Positions 16,029-22,176 of a stretch of 22,176 bases of DNA are shown here, piece after piece (position 1 is the first letter of the stretch; every line of letters begins with the position of its first letter). The stretch covers positions 1 through 22,176 of the forward strand of contig CAKPJO010000010.1 of assembly GCA_934162685.1 (NCBI GenBank), in the 5' to 3' direction. The stretch comes from an uncultured Bacilli bacterium (lineage in GTDB: Bacteria; Bacillota_I; Bacilli_A; RFN20; CAG-826). A program made the translations under genes and the position numbers. Below the pieces are notes generated by a model that had not been told where the DNA came from, did not search any database, and was given only the letters and a program-made list of their open reading frames with translations.

Positions 16029-17000
16029 CTATTTAACTTTCTTTACCGGTCTTATATATTTCCAAAAACGTTTTGTATCATGATAGAAATAGAAAACACG
16101 CCCTTGTGTTAGATCTAGTTCATAGCCACTACTCTTATAATCAAAATCTTTCATTGCCTTTTCAATTTTTGCTTCTACCAATGCATTTTCTTTTTCAAAA
16201 TCAAATGGGCCATGTTCAAAAACTATATATTCACCTTCTGGGACAACCATCATTTGCATTTGAGAAGGTATATCACCATCATAATTTAAAGGTAGTCTTA
16301 TCCCATAAGCTTCCGCTAGAGGAATATCCCAACTACAAATTCTTCCATTTGGTTCATTAATAAATGTCATAATTTGTCCGCTGCTAGCATCGCTCTCGTT
16401 TCCACCAATATCATCTAATTTACCTTTAATACTATCAAGTAGACCGCATATTGTAGCGCAGTCTTGACCTTTAATTTTACTTTGCTTATTCCAAAAATCA
16501 CAATAACCGATACTTTCATAATTTCTGATATGTAAAAATTTATGTGCTGGAATTGTCACAAAATACACTTTAATATCATTTGCTTCTCTAACCATACTTT
16601 TCTCCTTAGTTTCTAATAAATAGCAATCAAAAGGCCTAATTATTGTGCGCAAAACAACACAAGTAGGGTTATTACGATATTCACTTGGTGTTTTATCGTA
16701 CGCATTTTTAAAAGCACGGGTAAAAGCTTCATGTGATGAAAAACCATATTTAACAGCAATACTTAATAAACTCTGATTAGTATCTCTAACATCTTTTAAA
16801 GCAAAAGCTAGCTTACGATATCTTAAATAGTCTCTTAAAGACATACCGGATATTTTTTTAAATTTTCTTGAAACATAAAATTCTGAATAGCCCAAATATT
16901 TGGATAAATCTTTTAATGTTAAAGAGGCGTCATTTTGTATATTAATGTTTTCATCAATTCTTAAAATAATGTCCTGAATACTTTTGTCCCATTCTTTCAT
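16029..17000 (-). CDS. AraC/XylS-family transcriptional regulator with C-terminal GyrI-like effector domain
   Basis: The 323-residue protein starts with the AraC DNA-binding domain: a first helix-turn-helix at about 28-49 (LKDLSKYLGYSEFYVSRKFK) and a second at 77-98 (LLSIAVKYGFSSHEAFTRAF), ending in YDKTPSEYR. Residues about 140-323 resemble the GyrI-like/Rob effector-binding domain (VYFVTIPAHKFLHIRNY, later VPEGEYIVFEHGPF), which binds small ligands or drugs. This order matches Rob- and BmrR-related multidrug or stress regulators; the ligand is unknown. I chose ATG 17000 because AAAGGAG precedes it; the in-frame extension to 17024 adds 8 residues over that site. It lies between a membrane protein and the Clp gene. 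Confidence 0.9.
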   Translation of the reverse strand: MKEWDKSIQDIILRIDENINIQNDASLTLKDLSKYLGYSEFYVSRKFKKISGMSLRDYLRYRKLAFALKDVRDTNQSLLSIAVKYGFSSHEAFTRAFKNAYDKTPSEYRNNPTCVVLRTIIRPFDCYLLETKEKSMVREANDIKVYFVTIPAHKFLHIRNYESIGYCDFWNKQSKIKGQDCATICGLLDSIKGKLDDIGGNESDASSGQIMTFINEPNGRICSWDIPLAEAYGIRLPLNYDGDIPSQMQMMVVPEGEYIVFEHGPFDFEKENALVEAKIEKAMKDFDYKSSGYELDLTQGRVFYFYHDTKRFWKYIRPVKKVK

Positions 17001-17028
17001 GATTTTCTCCTTTGATTGACACATCTTA

Positions 17029-17034
17029 ATTATA
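17029..17034 (-). promoter_or_regulatory. Candidate -10 element for the AraC-type regulator gene
   Basis: A perfect TATAAT on the minus strand lies 28 bases before the start codon in the 78-base gap after the membrane-protein gene. No clear -35 is present. Confidence 0.4.
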
Positions 17035-17078
17035 GATAGTTATTAATTATTTACTTGATTTGGATTGCAAAGTTTTAT

Positions 17079-17513
17079 CTATTTGGCGTTTTTATACGAT
17101 ATTAATATATGACAAGGTGCAAATATCAAAGAAAATATAATTAATAGAATTGATCTTATCATCACTCCACTATAAAGGAATAGAATTGACGGTATTATTG
17201 ATAGTAATAATGCACGGAAAATGCTTGGTTTTTTAAAACAAATCGCCCATATTAAGCAATATAAAGTAACTAAAATAGAATCCACGATAAGATATAATAT
17301 CAATCCATTATTAAAATAAAAGCCAAAATAAGTTTTCGGAATATTAAAAATCATAAATATAAAAGAGCCAAATCTTCCGATTTGTTCAAAGAGTTCAACA
17401 AATTTATTATTGTATTTATTCACAAAGCCCTCTTTGCACTTTAAAGCAAAAACAATGTTTGGAATCATAATAATTATGATAAATATTAATCCATAAATAT
17501 TAAACCAATTCAT
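17079..17513 (-). CDS. Small integral membrane protein, function unknown
   Basis: I do not recognise the family. The 144-residue protein has four to five hydrophobic segments: about 5-23, 48-60, 70-94 and a long stretch at 100-137 that may hold two helices. A polar loop (about 25-45, KCKEGFVNKYNNKFVELFEQ) follows the first helix. No catalytic motif is visible. GGGGAC lies 6 bases before the ATG. It follows the cytidine deaminase gene by 24 bases, suggesting co-transcription with the two genes upstream. Confidence 0.75.
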   Translation of the reverse strand: MNWFNIYGLIFIIIIMIPNIVFALKCKEGFVNKYNNKFVELFEQIGRFGSFIFMIFNIPKTYFGFYFNNGLILYLIVDSILVTLYCLIWAICFKKPSIFRALLLSIIPSILFLYSGVMIRSILLIIFSLIFAPCHILISYKNAK

Positions 17514-17537
17514 AAGTTGTCCCCAATAATTTAAATT

Positions 17538-17930
17538 TTAAATCCACCATTCTGGTGTTAAATCACCTAATGTTACTATTTTACATTTTTCATAATCCAA
17601 CATGATTTCAATCTTTTTATAATCACTCGGCATTAATTGGCTCATAAGTTCTCGACATGCTCCACAAGGAGGAATTACTTTACCTTCAGAGTTTATTGCT
17701 ATAATTTTTTTAATCTTATACTCGCCATTAGTAATCATATTAAATATTGCATTACGTTCAGCACAAATCCCTAAACTGCATGCACTATCAACACAGACAC
17801 CAACATATATCTTTCCTGATTCAGTTTCAATTGCGGCGCTCACCCCACCAGCTTCAATAATGCTAGAAACCTTACGTGGATTAAGTACTTTTTTTGCAGC
17901 ATTATATAGTTCATTCCATATTTGTTCCAT
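17538..17930 (-). CDS. Cytidine deaminase-family enzyme (cytidine/blasticidin-S deaminase type)
   Basis: The 130-residue protein has the complete zinc site of the small homotetrameric cytidine deaminases: CAE (Cys56, Glu58 as proton shuttle) and PPCGACRE (Cys89, Cys92). Such enzymes hydrolyse the amino group of cytidine or deoxycytidine in pyrimidine salvage. The N-terminal part (SSIIEAGGVSAAIETESGKIYVGV) differs from classical Cdd, which has a PYSxFxVGAAL motif, and looks closer to blasticidin-S-deaminase-like members, so substrate is uncertain and I give no symbol. TAGGTGA precedes the ATG. It starts 10 bases after the ATC hydrolase-like gene and is probably in one transcript with it. Confidence 0.88.
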   Translation of the reverse strand: MEQIWNELYNAAKKVLNPRKVSSIIEAGGVSAAIETESGKIYVGVCVDSACSLGICAERNAIFNMITNGEYKIKKIIAINSEGKVIPPCGACRELMSQLMPSDYKKIEIMLDYEKCKIVTLGDLTPEWWI

Positions 17931-17940
17931 ATGAATTCAC

Positions 17941-18525
17941 CTATTTTTTAAAGAAATGGAAGTCACAGCAATCTCCACCATATCCTACAGTCTTAGTTCT
18001 TGAAAATCCCATTTTATTTAGTCCGCCATAAGTAACATCATCAACATCACAAAATAAGCGACATAAATGAGCGCAACCGTTTTCTACACACGCTGTATGC
18101 CAAAGACATTTAGTAATGGTTACATCAAAATAATCTTTGCAACATTTTTGTTTATTCTCTTGTAAATCTGTTTTACGCATAAATTTAAGGAAAATTTTAC
18201 TATATAAGAAATAAAATCCTGGCACTTTCTCCATCTTTTTCATTTGTGCGTGTTTTGGTGCTGCTATTTTTTCTAACATATATTTGCGTATATATTCGTA
18301 TGATGCTTCTTCTGATAATTCTTCTTTTAAAAACACTTTATATAAAGCAATACGTGGTAATATTGTTTGAGTTAATGTCTTCATTTGATTTTTAGATTTA
18401 TCTTTAGTATTTTGTATTATTTCATTAAATAATTTATCTTGTTTTTCAAATAACTCATTTCCTTTTTCATTACCAAATTCTTCTATTAAAAATATTTTAA
18501 TTTGTTTTTGTTGCTTTATTTTCAT
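17941..18525 (-). CDS. L-2-amino-thiazoline-4-carboxylic acid (ATC) hydrolase-family protein
   Basis: The 194-residue protein is recognised by its C-terminal third: KCLWHTACVENGCAHLCRLF, then CDVDDVTYGGL and the terminal GYGGDCCDFHF, matching the ATC hydrolase-like family. In Pseudomonas the named enzyme opens the ATC ring to N-carbamoyl-L-cysteine; most family members in gut Firmicutes have no tested substrate. The N-terminal ~100 residues are helical and charged. No signal peptide is present. I chose ATG 18525 because GAGAGGTG sits 6 bases before it; GTG at 18534 lies within that site. It heads a tight run with the deaminase and the membrane protein. Confidence 0.82.
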   Translation of the reverse strand: MKIKQQKQIKIFLIEEFGNEKGNELFEKQDKLFNEIIQNTKDKSKNQMKTLTQTILPRIALYKVFLKEELSEEASYEYIRKYMLEKIAAPKHAQMKKMEKVPGFYFLYSKIFLKFMRKTDLQENKQKCCKDYFDVTITKCLWHTACVENGCAHLCRLFCDVDDVTYGGLNKMGFSRTKTVGYGGDCCDFHFFKK

Positions 18526-18582
18526 GTTAGGCACCTCTCTTTAAATATTTAATTTTTAAAATTTAAATTAACTATTAAAATT

Positions 18583-19344
18583 CTATTCTGTATATAAATT
18601 ATAACATTTATATAAAATATCTATTAACTCTTTTTGACTAGTTCCTCTTATTCCTAACAATTTCAAATCTACTTCTTCATTAGCTATTTCAGATAAAAAA
18701 GTTTTCATATCGTTTTCCACTTCTGTATTAAGCAATTGCTTTGTATCTGGGCTTATTAATTGAGCTAATCGAAAGATATCGTTTTTATGTTTCTTTATAT
18801 TTTTGCTATCAACGTGCTCTCCATTATTTTTACGTTTTTTTAAGTCTAGCCAAGCTTTTGCTTTAAAAGCAATTAAACAAGTTGGGCTTAAAACTGGCAT
18901 ATCATCAATCAATGTACGTCCATTTTTTAATAATTCATAATATGATTCATTTAAAAGAATTGCAGATAAACTAGATATTTCTTCATCTATTGGAAGCGGA
19001 GTAAGAATTGCCTCATCTTTTATAACAAAGTTCGGTTTTTTAGAAAACAATTCAATCATGTACGGATATTCATTATTTTTAGGATTGGTAAAGCGATAAA
19101 ATTGTGTTCCACCTGTACTTTTATTTAAATGTTTATATTCAGCATCTTTGATATATTTCCAAAATGCTTTTCCAAACTCTGCTGTTAAAGATTCTACAAT
19201 TAGCACTATATCTATATCCTTTGTTGCGCGAAAAGGCAATGCTTCATTTTCCATAATCAAATCACATGCAGTTCCGCCAATTATTACATACTGATTTTCA
19301 AATCCTTTAAACTTTTTTCGAAATCCTTCAAGTCCATTAATCAT
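18583..19344 (-). CDS. Nucleotidyltransferase, AbiEii-like toxin candidate
   Basis: The 253-residue protein has a nucleotidyltransferase-fold N terminus: VIIGGTACDLIM (20-31), then FRATKDIDIVLI (38-49) with the metal-binding pair Asp43/Asp45, and a later acidic IELF (Glu98). The helical second half contains AFKAKAWLDLKKR (159-171) and KHKNDIFRLAQLI (185-197), resembling the K...D motif of AbiEii/DUF1814 proteins. AbiEii toxins of type IV toxin-antitoxin systems transfer nucleotides to cellular targets such as tRNA and cause growth arrest; here that role is inferred. It overlaps the upstream regulator gene by 8 bases with AAGGAG inside that gene, the usual antitoxin-toxin order. Confidence 0.8.
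   Translation of the reverse strand: MINGLEGFRKKFKGFENQYVIIGGTACDLIMENEALPFRATKDIDIVLIVESLTAEFGKAFWKYIKDAEYKHLNKSTGGTQFYRFTNPKNNEYPYMIELFSKKPNFVIKDEAILTPLPIDEEISSLSAILLNESYYELLKNGRTLIDDMPVLSPTCLIAFKAKAWLDLKKRKNNGEHVDSKNIKKHKNDIFRLAQLISPDTKQLLNTEVENDMKTFLSEIANEEVDLKLLGIRGTSQKELIDILYKCYNLYTE
18598..18606 (-). promoter_or_regulatory. Candidate extended -10 promoter for the ATC hydrolase-deaminase unit
   Basis: TGTTATAAT on the minus strand is an exact extended -10 (TGnTATAAT). It lies inside the last codons of the upstream nucleotidyltransferase gene, 72 bases before the ATC hydrolase-like start. No good -35 is visible, which extended -10 promoters tolerate. Confidence 0.4.
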
Positions 19345-20275
19345 TATTTAACAATCTCCTTTTTTGTAAATATTCTACTGCTTCTTCAATTCTTTCGTCG
19401 TTAGTATTTTTAAAAGACAAAATAACGGAAATATCATCAGCGCTATCATCATTAGAGAATTGCTTTGGATTATATGCCCATATTTCAAGTTTAACTTGCT
19501 TATTAGGATCTATCAATTCATCATTTAAATCTTTTTTATTATAATCCTTTTCGCTTATTGCATAAGTAATAAGTTTGCTTGCGTTTAACATCGTTTTTTT
19601 AGACAAAGCAGTTTCCCCGGCAAAAATCATATTTTTATCAACCTGTGTTTTATCTATATAACCAGTTGATATAATAGGTGTAGATAAATATGCTTTGGCT
19701 TTTTCAAGCAATTCTAATCTATCATATTTTGATTCTATAAACTTATTTACCCCTGTCTTACCAGTAACAAATAGGCCGCTATCTTCTAATTGCCTTACAG
19801 CTCTAGTAAGTGTCATTGCGGAAAACGGAAATGCTTTGCTTGCCTCAGAAATATATAGTCTTTTTTCATTATTATATAAGTAATATATAAATAATTGCTG
19901 GGTTGAATAAAAAAACTTTTCACTTGATTTACTTGCTTTACTTTCTTCCATAAGTATTGTTCCTATAAATGGTAAAAAAGCCTGCTTTTCAGTAATAAAA
20001 GGTAGATTGTTTTCGATAAATGCTTTCCTACGATATTCAGATATGTTTTTGAGCATAAACACAACAGGTATATCTTCAATTTTTCTAATTTTTTCTATTT
20101 GTTTTTGTAGTGTTGGAATACTATGAAGCTCATATAGTGGTTGTAGCATTATGCAACGCACTGTTTTTAAGTTTGCTACATAAAAATCATAACTATTTAA
20201 AATATAAATAGGTAAGGATTTCTTCTTATTCCATGGCTCATATTTTATTTGTATTCCAAATATATTCGTTAGCAT
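19337..20275 (-). CDS. Winged-helix regulator, AbiEi-like antitoxin candidate
   Basis: The 312-residue protein has a likely winged helix-turn-helix in the middle (about 123-172: FFYSTQQLFIYYLYNNEKRL, then ISEASKAFPFSAMTLTRAVRQLEDSGLFV). Around it are a ~115-residue N-terminal domain I do not recognise and a C-terminal domain beginning FAGETALSKKTML. Classical AbiEi has its winged helix at the N terminus, so this is a related or convergent type. It precedes and overlaps a nucleotidyltransferase gene, and its promoter lies inside a symmetric four-site operator, so autorepression is likely. AAAAGGAG sits 9 bases before the ATG and abuts the outermost operator copy. Its end carries several K/R residues (EYLQKRRLLNND). 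Confidence 0.75.
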   Translation of the reverse strand: MLTNIFGIQIKYEPWNKKKSLPIYILNSYDFYVANLKTVRCIMLQPLYELHSIPTLQKQIEKIRKIEDIPVVFMLKNISEYRRKAFIENNLPFITEKQAFLPFIGTILMEESKASKSSEKFFYSTQQLFIYYLYNNEKRLYISEASKAFPFSAMTLTRAVRQLEDSGLFVTGKTGVNKFIESKYDRLELLEKAKAYLSTPIISTGYIDKTQVDKNMIFAGETALSKKTMLNASKLITYAISEKDYNKKDLNDELIDPNKQVKLEIWAYNPKQFSNDDSADDISVILSFKNTNDERIEEAVEYLQKRRLLNND

Positions 20276-20286
20276 ATTTGTTCTCC

Positions 20287-20349
20287 TTTTAACTTAATTA
20301 TTTTCATTTTAACTTAATTTAAGTTAAAAGTCAAATTTTTAAGTTAAAA
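20287..20349. promoter_or_regulatory. Symmetric four-half-site operator of the AbiE-like module
   Basis: The 11-mer TTTTAACTTAA occurs at 20287-20297 and 20307-20317, and its exact reverse complement at 20319-20329 and 20339-20349. The inner pair forms a perfect 23-bp palindrome centred on 20318. The outer copies lie exactly 20 bp out on both sides, about two DNA turns. All four copies are identical. This is the layout expected for cooperative binding of two dimers. Confidence 0.85.
20306..20334 (-). promoter_or_regulatory. Promoter of the AbiE-like module, inside the operator
   Basis: On the minus strand TTGACT (20334-20329), a 17-base spacer and TAAAAT (20311-20306) form a good sigma-A promoter. 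The spacer and -10 are covered by the 23-bp palindrome; the -35 sits between two half-sites. The start would be near 20299, giving a leader of about 24 bases. Confidence 0.75.
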
Positions 20350-20385
20350 GCACGTATAATAATCTAGTATTAATATAAGTTTAAT

Positions 20386-20434
20386 AAAAAAACGCATAAT
20401 TTATCAAAATCAATTGAGACTATTTATGCGTTTT
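20386..20434 (-). terminator. Terminator after lysS
   Basis: On the minus strand an 11-bp perfect stem AAAACGCATAA/TTATGCGTTTT (20434-20424 and 20399-20389) with a 24-base loop is followed by a T run (to 20386). It starts 13 bases after the lysS stop and separates lysS from the AbiE-like promoter. Confidence 0.85.
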
Positions 20435-20447
20435 ATTAATTTATATT

Positions 20448-21953
20448 TTATTTATCTAATGGTTTCATTGTTGGGAAAAGAATTACTTCTCTAATAGATG
20501 TTTGTTCGGTTAAGAACATTACTAATCTATCAATACCAATACCAACACCGCCACAAGGTGGCATACCATATTCAAGGGATTCAAGGAAATCAACATCCAT
20601 TTGACTTGCTTCATCATTTCCATTTTCTCTTTCTTTCATTTGTTCAACGAATCTATTTCTTTGATCGATTGGATCATTTAATTCTGTATATGCATTAGCG
20701 AATTCATGTCCGCCAATATAAAGTTCAAATCTTTGAACAAAACGTGGGTCAGTTGTATCAATCTTTGTTAAAGGAGAAATTTCAACTGGATGTCCACATA
20801 AGAATGTAGGTTGAATTAATTTTTCCTCACAGAATTTTTCAAAGAAAGCATTAATAATATGTCCTACAGTAAAGTGTTTTTCAACTTCTACACCTTTTTC
20901 TTTAGCTAAAGCAATTGCTTCTTCTAAAGAGTAATTATTATTTTTAAAATCAATGCCTGTTTCTTCTTTAATCATTTCACACATTGTAACAACTCTAAAT
21001 GGTTTTGAAATATCAATTAATTCACCTTCTGGATTAAAGATATTCATAAATTCAGATTTATTAGCAACCTTTTGTGCAGCGTGTCTAATTAATCCTTCAG
21101 TAATACGCATCATTGAAGATAAATCGCCATACGCTTCGTATAATTCAATAGTGGTAAATTCAGGGTTATGAGTTCTATCCATACCTTCATTTCTAAATAA
21201 TCTACCAATTTCGTATACTTTTTCAAGACCACCAACGATTAATCTCTTTAATGGTAATTCTGTAGCAATTCTTAAATAAAAATCTCTATTTAAAGCATTA
21301 TGATGAGTAACGAATGGACGAGCAGTTGCGCCGCCTTGAATTGGTTGAAGCACTGGAGTTTCAACTTCAATAAATTCTAAAGAATCACAATATTCTTGTA
21401 CTGCTCTAATAATTTTTGGACGAGCAATAGCAATTCTTTTAGCATCTTCATTCATTATTAAATCAACATATCTTCTTCTATAGCGTTCTTCTTTATCAGT
21501 TAAGCCATGGAATTTTTCTGGTAATGGTCTTAAGGCTTTAGTTAAGTGAGTATATTCTAAACATTTAACAGTTGGTTCGCCTGTTCTTGTTAACATCACA
21601 ACACCTTTAACACCAACGATATCACCAACGTCCGCCATCTTGAATAAATCATATGTTTGTTCGCCAACATCATTAATACTAATATAAATTTGTTGTTTTC
21701 CTTTTACATCTTGAATAGAAAAGAAGCTTGCCTTTCCCATCTTACGGATAAACATAATACGACCAGCGATTGAAACATGTAAATCTAATGCTTCAGCTTC
21801 CTCATGTGTTAATCCTTCCACTTTAGCGCGAATATCACTAGAATAACATGTTCTTTCATAAGCTTGTCCAAATGGGTCGATATTTAATTCTTTTAATTTT
21901 TCTACTTTTTGTCTTCTAATTAACTCTTGGTCTGTTAATTCTCTTTCTTCCAT
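20448..21953 (-). CDS. lysS: Lysyl-tRNA synthetase, class II
   Basis: The 501-residue enzyme charges tRNA-Lys in the cytoplasm. It has the N-terminal OB-fold anticodon-binding domain (about 60-165), the YRRRYVDL block that opens the catalytic domain, motif 2 (FRNEGMDRTHNPEF) and motif 3 (GVGIGIDRLVMFLTEQTSIR) near the C terminus. Length is normal for a bacterial LysS. GAGGTGG lies 6 bases before the ATG. It follows dusB by 45 bases, the common Firmicutes order. No T-box leader fits in that gap, so any such control would lie upstream of dusB. Confidence 0.98.
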   Translation of the reverse strand: MEERELTDQELIRRQKVEKLKELNIDPFGQAYERTCYSSDIRAKVEGLTHEEAEALDLHVSIAGRIMFIRKMGKASFFSIQDVKGKQQIYISINDVGEQTYDLFKMADVGDIVGVKGVVMLTRTGEPTVKCLEYTHLTKALRPLPEKFHGLTDKEERYRRRYVDLIMNEDAKRIAIARPKIIRAVQEYCDSLEFIEVETPVLQPIQGGATARPFVTHHNALNRDFYLRIATELPLKRLIVGGLEKVYEIGRLFRNEGMDRTHNPEFTTIELYEAYGDLSSMMRITEGLIRHAAQKVANKSEFMNIFNPEGELIDISKPFRVVTMCEMIKEETGIDFKNNNYSLEEAIALAKEKGVEVEKHFTVGHIINAFFEKFCEEKLIQPTFLCGHPVEISPLTKIDTTDPRFVQRFELYIGGHEFANAYTELNDPIDQRNRFVEQMKERENGNDEASQMDVDFLESLEYGMPPCGGVGIGIDRLVMFLTEQTSIREVILFPTMKPLDK

Positions 21954-21998
21954 AATTCCACCTCAAATCTTTCATATTTTAACAAATTTTAACTTGTT

Positions 21999-22176
21999 TT
22001 AAAAGTTATTTACCTTAATATCATCAATTATGTTTAATAAATCATTTAGGGATGTCATTTCCATAGTTAACTTAACACGATATTTTTTTAAATTAGGATA
22101 TCCTTTTAAGAAATGTGGCGCAATACCTCTTAGTTCTCGAATTGCCACATCTTCACCTTTTAAATCTATTAATTTA
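21999..22176 (-). CDS. dusB: tRNA-dihydrouridine synthase DusB, C-terminal end (5' part outside window)
   Basis: The minus-strand frame is open from the window edge to TAA at 22001-21999, about 58 residues. It reads LIDLKGEDVAIRELRGIAPHF then LKGYPNLKKYRVKLTMEMTS, which matches the end of DusB-type flavin enzymes (the 'R-E-x-R-x-H-x-x-W-Y-L-K-G' region). These reduce specific uridines in tRNA. The typical His-x-x-W is replaced by I-A-P-H-F here. Its place immediately upstream of lysS supports the call. Confidence 0.8.
   Translation of the reverse strand, partial: KLIDLKGEDVAIRELRGIAPHFLKGYPNLKKYRVKLTMEMTSLNDLLNIIDDIKVNNF

Noticed and set aside
17016..17040. Plus-strand TTGACA near 17016 as a promoter
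   Set aside because: No suitable -10 at 16-18 bases and no plus-strand gene follows.
19163..19175. A copy resembling the 13-bp repeat of the ATPase promoter
   Set aside because: It lies inside the nucleotidyltransferase coding sequence, encodes ordinary residues (GKAF), stands alone and has no 33-base partner.
21987..21997. Half-site resembling TTTTAACTTAA in the dusB-lysS gap
   Set aside because: It matches 9 of 11 bases, is single and lies in very AT-rich DNA, so it is likely chance.
21954..21998. T-box riboswitch upstream of lysS
   Set aside because: The gap is only 45 bases, too short for a T-box, and no specifier hairpin is visible.

Overview
The window is AT-rich DNA from a low-GC Gram-positive bacterium, most likely an uncultured or gut-type member of the class Bacilli (Erysipelotrichia / RF39 / Acholeplasma-like lineages). 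This rests on the Firmicutes core order rpsF-ssb-rpsR ... yybS-gdpP-rplI-dnaB-walJ-rlmH, the dusB-lysS pair, strong AGGAGG/AGGTG ribosome-binding sites and AT-rich spacers. UGG encodes tryptophan throughout and UGA serves as a stop (end of walJ), so the mycoplasma code is not in use. No rRNA, tRNA, CRISPR array or insertion sequence was seen, and no stretch longer than 300 bases lacks a gene.

Layout. (1) 1-4120, plus strand: the end of a Gram-positive-type galT with its terminator, then a GT2 glycosyltransferase and a GH3 beta-glucosidase-type enzyme, probably one transcription unit, closed by a terminator shared with the convergent genes. (2) 4117-11140, minus strand: the housekeeping series yybS-like (DUF2232), gdpP, rplI, dnaB, walJ, rlmH, and a small zinc-ribbon/LRR protein of unknown role. 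(3) 11164-12610: an AAA_14/DUF4143 ATPase gene inserted between rpsR and yybS, preceded by four 13-bp direct repeats spaced about 33 bp apart that surround its promoter. (4) 12687-13803: rpsF-ssb-rpsR with a clear promoter, a structured leader and a strong terminator. (5) 13827-20349, minus strand: an accessory stretch with an HSP100/Clp ATPase that lacks the middle domain, an AraC-type regulator with a GyrI-like effector domain, a four-helix membrane protein, a cytidine deaminase-family enzyme, an ATC hydrolase-family protein, and a two-gene module that looks like a type IV (AbiE-like) toxin-antitoxin system. (6) 20386-22176, minus strand: lysS with its terminator and the end of dusB.

The most interesting structure is the regulatory DNA of the AbiE-like pair (20287-20349). 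Four identical 11-bp half-sites form a perfectly symmetric array: two inner sites make a 23-bp palindrome and two outer sites lie exactly 20 bp further out. The array encloses a TTGACT-17-TAAAAT promoter, which is what autorepression by the first gene product would predict. Second in interest is the helically phased repeat array at the ATPase promoter (12493-12603). Family assignments come from reading the translated proteins; no database search was possible.
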